From CAYTLW01 sp964438735 (GTDB lineage: Bacteria; Myxococcota_A; UBA9042), in NCBI GenBank assembly GCA_964438735.1, contig CAYTLW010000032.1, forward strand, positions 1 to 64,000: a stretch of 64,000 nucleotides of DNA, read 5' to 3'. The notes below the pieces were generated by a model. That model worked only from the letters and a program-made list of their open reading frames with translations. It was not told where the DNA came from and did not search any database. This document shows, piece after piece, positions 28,015 to 38,084 of the stretch; position 1 is the stretch's first letter; each line of letters opens with the position of its first letter. The position numbers and the translations under genes are program-made.

Positions 28015-28070
28015 TTGACCTGATCATGAGCAAGAGCCATGCTTATGGGTAGCAAAATATGGGTACCCAT
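28015..28070 (+). promoter_or_regulatory. vapBC promoter/operator candidate
   Basis: TATGGGTA is repeated directly at 28044-28051 and 28058-28065, and ATGGGTACCCAT at 28059-28070 is a perfect 12-base palindrome at the start of vapB. TTGACC at 28015-28020 could be a -35 box, though the -10 is weak. The arrangement suits an operator at which the VapB(C) complex represses its own promoter. Confidence 0.45.
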
Positions 28071-28316
28071 ATGAAGACCACCATCGAGATCCAGGACGAC
28101 TTGCTCGAGACAGCCCGGGAGCTGGCCAGGCGGGAGGGCAGAACGCTGCGCAGCGTCTTTGAGGAGGCCCTGCACCTGACCCTCGCTCAGCGCAGGCTAC
28201 CGGTCACGTATCAACTGGCCGATGAGAGCTTCGGCGGCGAGGGCATGGCTCCCGAGGCCACAGACGGTGGATGGGAGGCCGTACGCTCGGCGATCTACGA
28301 AGGTCGCGGGACGTGA
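28071..28316 (+). CDS. vapB: VapB-type antitoxin
   Basis: An 81-residue protein from the ATG at 28071 (an alternative ATG lies at 28059 in frame). MKTTIEIQDDLLETARELARREG is split by a ribbon-helix-helix-like pattern: a short beta strand KTTIEI, helix DLLETARELARREG, then TLRSVFEEALHLTL. The C-terminal half is acidic/flexible, as expected for the toxin-neutralising segment. It resembles the type II VapB family often paired with PIN toxins. Its stop codon overlaps the GTG start of the toxin gene (GTGA, 28313-28316). No good Shine-Dalgarno is seen at either start. Confidence 0.8.
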   Translation: MKTTIEIQDDLLETARELARREGRTLRSVFEEALHLTLAQRRLPVTYQLADESFGGEGMAPEATDGGWEAVRSAIYEGRGT

Positions 28317-28763
28317 TCGCGCTCGACACCAATGTGTTGGTCTACGCCCATCGCCGGGATGCCCCGCTGCATGACGTGGCCGCTGCGAAGCTGCGTGAGC
28401 TGGCCGAAGGCCGCCCCCCCCTGGGCCATCCCCTGGCCGTGCCTGCACGAGTTCCTCGCCATCGTAACCCATCGCCAAATCTGGCGGCCGCCTACCCCAT
28501 GGCCCCAAGCGCGCGCCCAGTTGGCGGCCTGGCTCGGTTCGCCGAGCGTCGTATTGCTCGGCGAGGCGAGCGATCACTGGTCGGTTCTGGCCGAGTTGAT
28601 CGAGGCGGGACAAGTGCGCGGGCCCATGGTGCATGACGCGCGCGTGGCCGCGATCTGTCTGGGACATGGGGTGGATCGCTTGTGGACGACGGACCGGGAC
28701 TTCAGCCGGTTTCCTGCGCTCGCGGTGCACAATCCGTTGGTAGGACGGGGGCTGGAGGACTAG
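28313..28763 (+). pseudogene. vapC: VapC PIN-domain toxin, frameshifted
   Basis: The reading starts at GTG 28313 with VIALDTNVLVYAHRRDAP, the N-terminal PIN strand with its catalytic Asp, and runs to KLRELAEGRPP. A run of eight C at 28414-28421 then shifts the frame: the next +1 frame continues with WAIPWPCLHEFLAIVTH, MVHDARVAAICLGHG and LWTTDRDFSRFPAL, the rest of the PIN fold with its acidic residues. Removing one C restores a single protein of about 149 residues. Either the toxin is inactivated, or the run is a phase-variable tract or a sequencing error. The intact form would be a Mg-dependent RNase. Confidence 0.85.
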
Positions 28764-28842
28764 CCGCGCGCTCTGCCGTCTTCTCGCTCGCATGCGAGGT
28801 GGCGCGGCCCCAAAGAGGCACAAGTCAGTGCCTGCCCCTCGG

Positions 28843-28890
28843 GCTCGTGCCGATGCCCGTGCCCGTGCCCGGGCCTGTGGCCCTGCCCGT
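28843..28890. repeat. GCCCGT-type hexamer array, eight units
   Basis: Eight hexamers in register: GCTCGT, GCCGAT, GCCCGT, GCCCGT, GCCCGG, GCCTGT, GGCCCT, GCCCGT. The array lies between vapC and the PilT-like gene and continues no reading frame with protein-like content. Confidence 0.6.
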
Positions 28891-28992
28891 GACAGCGGCC
28901 GGCGCGACACGCACACCCTTCCCCCACAGCCCCCTGCCGTCATACCCTCGCGCCCTGGGCCGCGCCGACCGGCCCGCTGGGGGGAGTGCTCG

Positions 28993-30963
28993 ATGAAGAT
29001 GCAGCCGGTGAGCAAGGAGCTGTTGCCCAAGGTGGTCAAGGCCATGGGTCAGTGCGCCTTCTTCAAGGGATTGGAGGAGCGCCACCTGACGCCCATCGCG
29101 CAGCAGGCGGTGCTGGTGCATTGCCAGCCGGGCGAGACGATCGTGCGCCAGGGGGATGCGGCGGATACGATCACCATCCCGCTCAGCGGCACGGCGAAGA
29201 TGTACCTGTCGGTGCCGGGGGTGGGCGACAAGATCGAGGTCGGGCAGCTCAAGCCGACGGAGAGTTTCGGCGAGATCGAGTTGCTGCTCGGCCAGCCATT
29301 CCGCTCTTCGCTGGTGGCCGCCAACGCGTTGCTGGCCCTGCGGATCACCCGCCAGGTGGTCGACATGATGTTCGAGCGGGTGCCTACCTGGGGACCGGTG
29401 GTCGGGCGTATGCTGGCCGGTCGAATCCGCTCCGCCGAGCCGGCGGTGCCGCTGGCTCGTTACGACATGGATCGGGCGCCGCCCTCCGATGAGACCTTCA
29501 AGCTGCTGCCGGCCGAATTCGTGCAACGACAGCGCGTGGTGGCGCTGCGCAGCAAGGGCAAGACGTTGACGGTGGGTTTTGTCGACGATCTGAGCCGGCG
29601 GGCCCTTCAGGCGGTGCAGACCAACTGTCCGGGCATGGAGATCCAGCCGGTGCGCATCGGCGCTGAGGCGTTCAACAAGCTGATGCAGACCCGCGGTCCG
29701 GCGCTGGACCTCACGGCGTCCGCCGCGGCGATGCCTGCGCCCACCTACACGCCGACGGTGATGCCGGTCGTGCCCACCGCCAACACCACGGCGCCGACCC
29801 CGGCCCACACCGGGATTGTGGCCGGCGAGCCGACCAGCCCGGTGCAGGAGGACGGCACGATCGTGCGCCAGTTCGGGCCTCGCCGCGAGAACAATCCGAA
29901 GCTCGATGCCCTGTTGCGTCGCATGGTGGCCGAAGGCGCCTCAGATCTGCACCTGTCGGCGGAGCACAAGCCGCGCTGGCGCATCGACGGTGAGATCCTG
30001 GAGATCAAGGAAGCGCGTGTGCTCGGGCCCGAGACCGTCTACGAGCTCTTCGAGCCGGTGATGGCCGACCGGAGCATCATCGACTTCAGCAACAACGATG
30101 CAGACTTCGCCTACGCCGTCGAAGGCTGCGCGCGCTTCCGCGTCAACCTCTTCCGCGACCGCAACGGGGCCTGCGGCGTGCTGCGTCAGATCCCCGACAA
30201 GATCCTGACCTTCGAGCAGCTGGGCCTGCCCGAAGCCGTGCGCAAGATGTGCGATCACCCCAAGGGCATGGTCCTGGTCACCGGGCCCACGGGCAGCGGC
30301 AAGTCGACCACGCTCGCGGCGATGATGGATTACATCAACAAGTCGCGACATACCCACATCATCACCCTCGAAGATCCCATCGAGTTCGTGCACAAAAGCC
30401 GGAAGTCACTGGTCAACCAGCGCGAAGTCGTCGAGCACACGGCCAGCTTTGCGCGAGCGCTGAAGTCCGCCCTTCGCGAAGATCCCGACATCGTGCTGGT
30501 CGGCGAGCTGCGCGACATCGAGACGGTGGCGTTGGCGCTGGAGACCGCCAATACGGGTCACCTTGTCTTCGGCACCCTGCACACCGCCACGGCGATCAGC
30601 ACGGTCGACCGCGTGATCGACCTCTTCCCGCACGAGCAGCAGTCGCAGATCCGCGCTGTGGTCGGCGAGGTGCTCAAAGGCGTGATCTCGCAGACCCTGT
30701 TGCGCAAGAAGGGCGGCGGTCGGATCGCGGCGCTGGAGATCATGGTCGGCAGCGCGGCCATCTCCAACCTCATCCGCGAAGCCAAGAATCACCAGATCGC
30801 CAACATCATGATGACGGCCAAGAAGATGGGCAACCAGATGCTCAACGAGGAGCTGTCCCGCCTGGTGATGGACGACAAGGTGGAATACGAAGAAGCGCTG
30901 GCCAAGGCCATCGACAAGCCGGACCTGGCGAAACGATTTGGTCGCGAGTATTTCGAAGAGTAG
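28993..30963 (+). CDS. PilT-type pilus ATPase with N-terminal cyclic-nucleotide-binding domain
   Basis: A 656-residue three-part protein. Residues about 25-150 are a cyclic-nucleotide-binding domain with the phosphate cassette FGEIELLLGQPFRSS: E94 and R104 are ten residues apart, as in CRP (E72/R82). Residues about 170-235 resemble the GspE N-terminal domain (LLPAEFVQRQRVVALR). After a Pro/Thr linker, residues 300-656 are a PilT ATPase: Walker A GPTGSGKST (431-439), LREDPDIVLVGELRD, TGHLVFGTLHT, and AISNLIREAKNHQI. PilT powers type IV pilus retraction. The start at 28993 has GGGGAG 9 bases upstream; the open frame extends further but through hexamer repeats. No pil genes are adjacent. Confidence 0.93.
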   Translation: MKMQPVSKELLPKVVKAMGQCAFFKGLEERHLTPIAQQAVLVHCQPGETIVRQGDAADTITIPLSGTAKMYLSVPGVGDKIEVGQLKPTESFGEIELLLGQPFRSSLVAANALLALRITRQVVDMMFERVPTWGPVVGRMLAGRIRSAEPAVPLARYDMDRAPPSDETFKLLPAEFVQRQRVVALRSKGKTLTVGFVDDLSRRALQAVQTNCPGMEIQPVRIGAEAFNKLMQTRGPALDLTASAAAMPAPTYTPTVMPVVPTANTTAPTPAHTGIVAGEPTSPVQEDGTIVRQFGPRRENNPKLDALLRRMVAEGASDLHLSAEHKPRWRIDGEILEIKEARVLGPETVYELFEPVMADRSIIDFSNNDADFAYAVEGCARFRVNLFRDRNGACGVLRQIPDKILTFEQLGLPEAVRKMCDHPKGMVLVTGPTGSGKSTTLAAMMDYINKSRHTHIITLEDPIEFVHKSRKSLVNQREVVEHTASFARALKSALREDPDIVLVGELRDIETVALALETANTGHLVFGTLHTATAISTVDRVIDLFPHEQQSQIRAVVGEVLKGVISQTLLRKKGGGRIAALEIMVGSAAISNLIREAKNHQIANIMMTAKKMGNQMLNEELSRLVMDDKVEYEEALAKAIDKPDLAKRFGREYFEE

Positions 30964-30981
30964 GGCGGCGCGCTGTTCGGC

Positions 30982-31374
30982 TCAGCCCTCTTCGTCGTTG
31001 ACGATGTCCTGGTATTCCTCGGGGCGCAGCAGCTCGTCGAGCTCCTCGGGCGACTCGAGTTTGATCCGAACCAGCCAGCCGGCCTCGTAGGGATCGGAGT
31101 TGATCAACTCCGGCGAACCATCCAAAGCGCGGTTGATCTCCACCACCGTGCCCGAAGCGGGCGCGTAGATGTCCGATACGCTCTTGGTGGACTCGATCTG
31201 GCCGATGGCGTCGCCACGGGCGATCTCGATACCCTCGGCCGGCATCTCGACGAAGACGATGCTGCCCAGTTGTTCTTGCGCGAACGACGTGATGCCCACC
31301 TGGATGATCTCGTCCTCACCCAGGCGCGTCCACTCGTGCTCTTCGGTGTAGAGCAGTTCGGTCGGTACGGACAT
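30982..31374 (-). CDS. gcvH: Glycine cleavage system H protein
   Basis: A 130-residue lipoyl carrier protein that shuttles the aminomethyl group between GcvP and GcvT. The lipoylation site is K64 in ESTKSVSDIY, and the family signature EHEWTR...VGIT lies at the N-terminus. GGAGG lies about 8 bases before the ATG. It is the last gene of the minus-strand cysK-epsC-folD-gcvT-gcvH group, 102 bases after gcvT. No gcvP is found in the window. Confidence 0.96.
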   Translation of the reverse strand: MSVPTELLYTEEHEWTRLGEDEIIQVGITSFAQEQLGSIVFVEMPAEGIEIARGDAIGQIESTKSVSDIYAPASGTVVEINRALDGSPELINSDPYEAGWLVRIKLESPEELDELLRPEEYQDIVNDEEG

Positions 31375-31476
31375 CGGGACCTCCGGAGTCGGCGTCGGAG
31401 CGCTGCGGGCCGGCTGTGCGGCGTGCGTCGCGGGGACGGCCAGACGCGGTGTCGATATGCGGTTCGGCCGTCTCTG

Positions 31477-32583
31477 TCAATCTCCTGAGTAGAACGGGAA
31501 GCGACAAACCGCCGCATTTCGGTGCCGGCCGCGGATGTCGATGGCGAGTACGGTCCCGATTTCGCTCAGTCTCGTCGGCACCAACGCCAGTCCGATGGGG
31601 CGGCCCAACGACGGCGAGTGTGTACCGCTCGTGACGGCACCGACGACCTCGCCTCCTTGCATCACGGGGTATCCCGCGCGCGGCACGCCACGGTCGATCA
31701 TGTCCAGCCCTACCAGCCGTCGGGCGGGTCCAGAACGTTTGACTGCGAGCAGCGCTTCGCGGCCCACATAGTCTCCCGCCTTGAATTTGATCGCCCAGCC
31801 CAGGCGCGCTTCGAGCCCGTTGATCTGGTCGGTGAGATCGTTGCCGTAGAGCGGATAGCCCATCTCCAGTCGCAATGTATCGCGGGCGCCGAGGCCCACA
31901 GGACTGATGCCACGCGTCTTGCCGGCGGACATCAGCGCGCGCCAGAGATCGGGCGCCACCTCGGGCGGCGTGTAGATCTCAAAGCCACGCTCGCCGGTGT
32001 AGCCCGTGGTTGCGACCAACAGGCCAGCGCCGCGGAAGTCGTGCACGCGGATCCGGTTTCGAGGCAGGCCGATGGCGTCGCCGTCGGCCACGTCGGCCAG
32101 GATCTCGCCGGCCTGGGGGCCTTGCAGCGCGATCTGGGCGAATGAATCCGAGCGATCTGCAAAGCACTCCGGCTGCGTCGCGTGACGCTTCATGTGGTCG
32201 AAGTCTTTGGCCACGTTGGCCGCATTCACCACCAATAGGATGCGCTTGGCGTCCAGACGATAGACGTAGAGATCGTCCACGGTGCCGCCATCGGGGTGGC
32301 AGAGCAGGGCGTAGCAGGCGTCGCCATCTTCCAGCTTGGCCACGTTGTTGGTCACCAGGCGGTTGACCTCGGCTACGGCGTCCGGCCCCTCGACGACGAT
32401 CTCGCCCATGTGGCTGACGTCGAAGAGTCCGCAATGGCTGCGCGTGGCCAGATGCTCGGCGACCAGGCCGCGCCCTTTGTACTGCACGGGCAGGTGCCAG
32501 CCGGCGAAGTCAACCATCTGGCCGCGAGCCTCTACATGGCAGGCTGCCAGGGGACTCTGGCGGGGCTCGACTTCGTTGTGCAT
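31477..32583 (-). CDS. gcvT: Aminomethyltransferase (glycine cleavage T protein)
   Basis: A 368-residue GcvT that passes the aminomethyl carbon from lipoyl-GcvH to tetrahydrofolate, releasing ammonia. Visible features include MVDFAGWHLPVQY, FDVSHMGEI (the conserved Asp-His-Met region), TGYTGERGFEIY and GLGARDTLRLEMGYPLYGND. The length fits the family. GGGAGA lies 8 bases before the ATG. It follows folD by 18 bases on the same strand, which links production of methylene-THF with its use. Confidence 0.96.
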   Translation of the reverse strand: MHNEVEPRQSPLAACHVEARGQMVDFAGWHLPVQYKGRGLVAEHLATRSHCGLFDVSHMGEIVVEGPDAVAEVNRLVTNNVAKLEDGDACYALLCHPDGGTVDDLYVYRLDAKRILLVVNAANVAKDFDHMKRHATQPECFADRSDSFAQIALQGPQAGEILADVADGDAIGLPRNRIRVHDFRGAGLLVATTGYTGERGFEIYTPPEVAPDLWRALMSAGKTRGISPVGLGARDTLRLEMGYPLYGNDLTDQINGLEARLGWAIKFKAGDYVGREALLAVKRSGPARRLVGLDMIDRGVPRAGYPVMQGGEVVGAVTSGTHSPSLGRPIGLALVPTRLSEIGTVLAIDIRGRHRNAAVCRFPFYSGD

Positions 32584-32601
32584 GTTGATTCTCCCTGTGC
32601 C

Positions 32602-33495
32602 TCAGGCGGTCGCTCCCGGACCACGTCGTCGTTCACACGCGGCTACGGTATTGGCCAGCAACATGGCGACCGTCATGGGGCCGACGCCACCCGGAACCGG
32701 TGAGATGGCGGCCACGCGCTCGGCGGCGCTGTCGAAGTGCACGTCGCCGCAGAGGCTGCCGTCTGGTCGTCGATGGATGCCTACGTCGATGACCACGGCC
32801 TCGGGTGAGAGCCACTCGCCGCGGACCAGCTCTGGCACACCTACCGCCGCCACCACAAGGTCGGCACGGGAGAGGTGATCGGCCAGGTCGACCGTGCGGC
32901 TGTGGCAGATCGTCACCGTGCAATGGGCGGACAGGAGCAGCAGGGACATGGGCTTGCCGACCGTGATCGACCGGCCGATGACGACGGCGTTTTTGCCCAC
33001 CGGCGACCAGCCCGTGTCCTCGCCGTGTTGGTGCAACATCTCCATCACACCGGCCGGCGTACAGGCCACCAGCGTCGGCCGTCCGGCGGTCAGCGCGCCC
33101 AGGTTGTTCACCCCGAAACCGTCCACGTCCTTGTCATCGGCCACCCGCGCCGTGATCGCGTCATCATCCAGGTGATCGGGCAGCGGCAGCTGGACCAGCA
33201 GCCCGTCGATCTCCGGGTCGTTGTTGATGGCGTCGATGCGAGCCAGCAGATCGGCCTGCGACGTCTCCGCCGGCAGCCGCACCAGGGTCGAGGCGATGCC
33301 GACCCGCTTGCAGGCGCGCTCCTTGTTGCGCACGTAGATGGCCGACGCGGGATCCTCGCCGACCAGGATCACGGCCAACCCGGGCCGCACGCCGGCCTCC
33401 TGCAAGGCGTTGACGCGGCCTTTGAGGCGTCGGCGCGTCGCTTTGGCGATGGCCTTGCCGTCGATCAGACGGGCGGGGGAACTGCCGGCTGCCAT
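32602..33495 (-). CDS. folD: Bifunctional methylene-THF dehydrogenase/cyclohydrolase
   Basis: A 297-residue FolD that interconverts 5,10-methylene-THF and 10-formyl-THF using NADP. The catalytic pair Y54 and K58 lies in IYVRNKERAC; PEIDGLLVQLPLP, DKDVDGF and PVPGGVGPMT are the family signatures. GKNAVVIGRSITVGKP forms the nucleotide site. It starts 3 bases after the stop of epsC, so the two are coupled, and its own stop is 18 bases before gcvT. Confidence 0.96.
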   Translation of the reverse strand: MAAGSSPARLIDGKAIAKATRRRLKGRVNALQEAGVRPGLAVILVGEDPASAIYVRNKERACKRVGIASTLVRLPAETSQADLLARIDAINNDPEIDGLLVQLPLPDHLDDDAITARVADDKDVDGFGVNNLGALTAGRPTLVACTPAGVMEMLHQHGEDTGWSPVGKNAVVIGRSITVGKPMSLLLLSAHCTVTICHSRTVDLADHLSRADLVVAAVGVPELVRGEWLSPEAVVIDVGIHRRPDGSLCGDVHFDSAAERVAAISPVPGGVGPMTVAMLLANTVAACERRRGPGATA

Positions 33496-33498
33496 GGT

Positions 33499-34497
33499 TC
33501 ACTCCGGTTGGGCGCCATCGGGCACCATCACCACCGCCTCGGCGACGCGCGCGGGCACGTCGATGCGCATCCGTGCCCCGGCGGGCACGCTGGTGGTCAC
33601 CCAGGCGTTGCCGCCGACGATGGCGCCGCTGCCGATGATCGTGTCGCCACCCAGGATGGTCGCGTTGGCGTAGATGATGGCGGCGTCTTCGATGGTCGGG
33701 TGGCGCTTGCCGGCGCGTCGCTCGCCCGCCTTGGGGATGCTGCGCGCGCCGATGGTCACGCCCTGGTACAGGCGCACCTCGCGACCGATGATCGCGGTCT
33801 CGCCGACCACCACGCCCGTGCCGTGATCGATGAAGAAGGCGGGGCCGATGGTGGCCCCCGGGTGCAGATCGATGCCGGTCCTGCCGTGCACCTGCTCGGT
33901 CATGACCCGGGCCACCAGCATGGCGCCGTGGCTCCACAATTGGTGCGCCAGGCGGTAGGTCTCGATGGCGTGGAAGCCCGGGTAGCAGAGGATGACCTCG
34001 GCTTTGGAGCGCGCCGCCGGATCGCCGTCGAGAAACGCCTGCAGGTCCTCTTCGAGCACTTCGCGAATGGACGGCAGGCTGGCGATCACCGCGTCGGCGG
34101 TCTGGCGAGCCCAGCTGCGGGCGCCTTGTCGTGCCTTGGGCGTATCGTGTGGCGTCGCCACCCGCTTGCGGGACGGTCTGGCCATGCGCTCGGCGTAGAG
34201 CAGATCCAGGAGCAGACAGTGCAGGTCGCCGCAGAATCCGGTCAGTGCGGCGGCATCTGGCGCCGCCCCGTGGGTCCACACCTCCGGATAGAGCAGGCGT
34301 CGATAGAGCGCGATCGCCTCGCCGACCCGCTCCGGTGCAGGCATGCGACGCAGCGGACGACTGCGCGCCGCCACCGCCGCAAGCGCGCCAATGGCGTCGG
34401 CTGCGTCGGAACACAGGCGTCGACTCCGCGCGTCTTCGCCGCCGTCGTCGCTGCAGTCGATGTCGACCAGGTCGTCGCTTCCGCGTTCGATGACCAT
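33499..34497 (-). CDS. Serine O-acetyltransferase (EpsC/CysE type)
   Basis: A 332-residue serine acetyltransferase that makes O-acetylserine for cysteine synthesis. The C-terminal left-handed beta-helix is clear from hexapeptide repeats (PGATIGPAFFIDHGTGVVVGETAIIG, read in short turns, then GDTIIGSGAIVGGNAWV). The catalytic His in DHGTGVVVGE is present. An N-terminal helical domain of about 170 residues is longer than in E. coli CysE and typical of the EpsC/SatA form. It lies 19 bases downstream of cysK and 3 bases before folD, in one operon with its partner enzyme. Confidence 0.93.
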   Translation of the reverse strand: MVIERGSDDLVDIDCSDDGGEDARSRRLCSDAADAIGALAAVAARSRPLRRMPAPERVGEAIALYRRLLYPEVWTHGAAPDAAALTGFCGDLHCLLLDLLYAERMARPSRKRVATPHDTPKARQGARSWARQTADAVIASLPSIREVLEEDLQAFLDGDPAARSKAEVILCYPGFHAIETYRLAHQLWSHGAMLVARVMTEQVHGRTGIDLHPGATIGPAFFIDHGTGVVVGETAIIGREVRLYQGVTIGARSIPKAGERRAGKRHPTIEDAAIIYANATILGGDTIIGSGAIVGGNAWVTTSVPAGARMRIDVPARVAEAVVMVPDGAQPE

Positions 34498-34516
34498 GGA
34501 CTCCTCCCGCCGGCGA

Positions 34517-35428
34517 TCAGCTGAGGTAGCGCTCGCCCGAGTCGCAGAGGATGGTGACGATGCGCGTGCCGGCGGGCGCGGTGGCAGCCAGGGCCAGCGA
34601 GGCCACCACGTTGGCGCCGCTGGATGGGCCGACCAGGATGCCCGAACGGGCCAGCGTCGTGGCCATGTCCACGGCTTCGGAACCGCTCACCGCGACCACG
34701 TCGTCGATCACGCTGTGGTCGACGATCGAGGGGATGAAGCCGGCGCCGATGCCCTGGATGCGGTGCGGAGTGAAGGGCTTGCCTTTGAACGCCTGCGCCT
34801 CCACGGGTTCGACGCCGATTACCTTCAAGCCCGGCAGCGCTGGCTTGAGTACACGGGCGGTGCCCGTCAGCGTGCCGCCGGTGCCGATGCCGGCCACGAA
34901 GACATCGAGCTGGCCATCGCACTGGTCGAGGATCTCGACCGCGGTGGTCTTTTCGTGCGCGGCGGTGTTGTCGAGGTTGTCGAACTGCTGCGTCATGAAG
35001 ACGTGCACACCCTGAGCGATGAGGTGCTCGGCGAGCTGGCGGGTACGCGTCATGGAGCCGCCCATGCCGTCCTGCCGCGCAGTGAGCTCGATGCGGGCGC
35101 CGTATGCGCGCATGAGATTGCGTCGCTCGATACTCATATCTTCGGGCATGACGACGATGCACTCATAGCCACGCTCGGCGGCCAGCATGGCCAGGGCGAT
35201 GCCCGTGTTGCCACTGGAGGCCTCGATCAGCGTCGCCCCCGGGCGCAGGTCACCGCGGGCTTCCGCGGCATCCAACATTTCACGGATGGGTCGATCCTTG
35301 ACGCTGCTGCCAGGGTTCAGGAACTCCGCCTTGGCCAGCAGTTCGATCCCGTCTGGGGCCAGCCGGTTCAGGCGCAACATCGGCGTGTTGCCAATCAGGT
35401 CCGCCAGGCTATCCACAATGCGGCTCAT
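34517..35428 (-). CDS. cysK: Cysteine synthase (O-acetylserine sulfhydrylase)
   Basis: A 303-residue PLP enzyme that makes cysteine from O-acetylserine and sulfide. K44 in SSVKDRP binds PLP; SSGNTG, GTGGTLTG and the C-terminal GPSSGAN are the remaining cofactor motifs. The length is that of CysK rather than the longer CysM/CBS forms. GAGGAGA precedes the ATG. It is the promoter-proximal gene of the cysK-epsC-folD-gcvT-gcvH group, and is divergent from the hybrid kinase gene with 115 bases between them. Confidence 0.95.
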   Translation of the reverse strand: MSRIVDSLADLIGNTPMLRLNRLAPDGIELLAKAEFLNPGSSVKDRPIREMLDAAEARGDLRPGATLIEASSGNTGIALAMLAAERGYECIVVMPEDMSIERRNLMRAYGARIELTARQDGMGGSMTRTRQLAEHLIAQGVHVFMTQQFDNLDNTAAHEKTTAVEILDQCDGQLDVFVAGIGTGGTLTGTARVLKPALPGLKVIGVEPVEAQAFKGKPFTPHRIQGIGAGFIPSIVDHSVIDDVVAVSGSEAVDMATTLARSGILVGPSSGANVVASLALAATAPAGTRIVTILCDSGERYLS

Positions 35429-35543
35429 GGTCTCTCCTCAGCGCATCTGCGCGCGCGGGCGGAGTCTAATACCTTCCCCCAGCCCTGTCTCCCCGGACGC
35501 GCAGGTTGACACCCGGTGGATGTGTTGAAACCATCGGACCCGC

Positions 35544-37412
<1,869 letters not shown>

Positions 37413-37493
37413 GCGGTGCTCGTCGTTGCCTCATCCGCGGCGCTTCTGCTAGCGTTGAGGTCGGTGAGAGGCGGCGAGCATGTGGACAATCCG

Positions 37494-38075
37494 ATGCGTC
37501 GACCTGTAACAGATTCCAGCCGACAGACCCGCCTCGTCGCCGCGATCGCGATGGCCTCACTGCTATGCGCCGCAGCCTGCAGTCCAGCCGACGGTCCCGA
37601 CGACAAACCCGACGCCACCGCTGACGGCGGCACCGACGAGGCGCCGGCCGTCGAGATTGGCGGCTGCGATGACGACGGCAAGGGCTTCGTCGACTGGAGC
37701 CAGAGCAAGTCCAAACCGCCCATGTTGCGCGGCATCCAGGGCGGCCAGCACATCTGGTTCAGCGTCAAGGCACGCAACGTCTCCAAAAAGAAGCTGCGCA
37801 TGGCGGTGACCTTGATCGTCGAGGAGACCACACGCACGGTCATCCCCGGCCGCGTGGAGTACACCTCGACCTTGCCGGAGGTCGACGGCTGGTACTTTTA
37901 CGAGGGAGCGCGCGCTTACGTGAAGTGCCCCTGCCAGGTCGTCGGAAAGCAGCTGCGGGCCGAGCTGGAGGTCATCGATCTCTACGGCCGTACCGCCAGC
38001 GACCAGGTCTGGATCACGCCCACCTGGGATGGCAGCTGTGACCACGATCCCGCCGGCTCCTGCAAGAAGCAGTAA
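37494..38075 (+). CDS. Small Cys-containing lipoprotein, unknown function
   Basis: A 193-residue predicted lipoprotein (hydrophobic LVAAIAMASLLCAAAC, then an acidic/Pro linker to about residue 55). The remainder looks like a small beta-sandwich with several Cys (GGCDDDG, VKCPCQVV, GSCDHDP). The central part, FSVKARNVSKKKLRMAVTLIVEE, is split here into two strands typical of Ig-like folds. No family is recognised. It follows the hybrid kinase by 81 bases; the ATG at 37494 is chosen because it leads directly into the signal. It converges on the GMC oxidoreductase gene with 9 bases between stops. Confidence 0.7.
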   Translation: MRRPVTDSSRQTRLVAAIAMASLLCAAACSPADGPDDKPDATADGGTDEAPAVEIGGCDDDGKGFVDWSQSKSKPPMLRGIQGGQHIWFSVKARNVSKKKLRMAVTLIVEETTRTVIPGRVEYTSTLPEVDGWYFYEGARAYVKCPCQVVGKQLRAELEVIDLYGRTASDQVWITPTWDGSCDHDPAGSCKKQ

Positions 38076-38084
38076 CTCGCCCTT

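Larger units (their letters stand above)
27476..28058. other. Repeat-rich intergenic region
   Basis: A 583-base stretch with no gene. It contains a CGCAAAGCCGCAGAGCCGC-like sequence near 27540-27560, three 73-74-base repeat units at 27671-27837, a hexamer array at 27938-27973 and the upstream region of vapB. Short open frames in it are translations of the repeats. Confidence 0.7.

Noticed and set aside
28313..28763. Programmed ribosomal frameshift in vapC
   Set aside because: A C8 run alone, with no slippery heptamer of the known type and no clear downstream pseudoknot, fits a mutation or sequencing error better.
28792..28992. Upstream extension of the PilT fusion protein to 28792
   Set aside because: The extra 67 residues are translations of the hexamer array, and a good ribosome-binding site precedes 28993.
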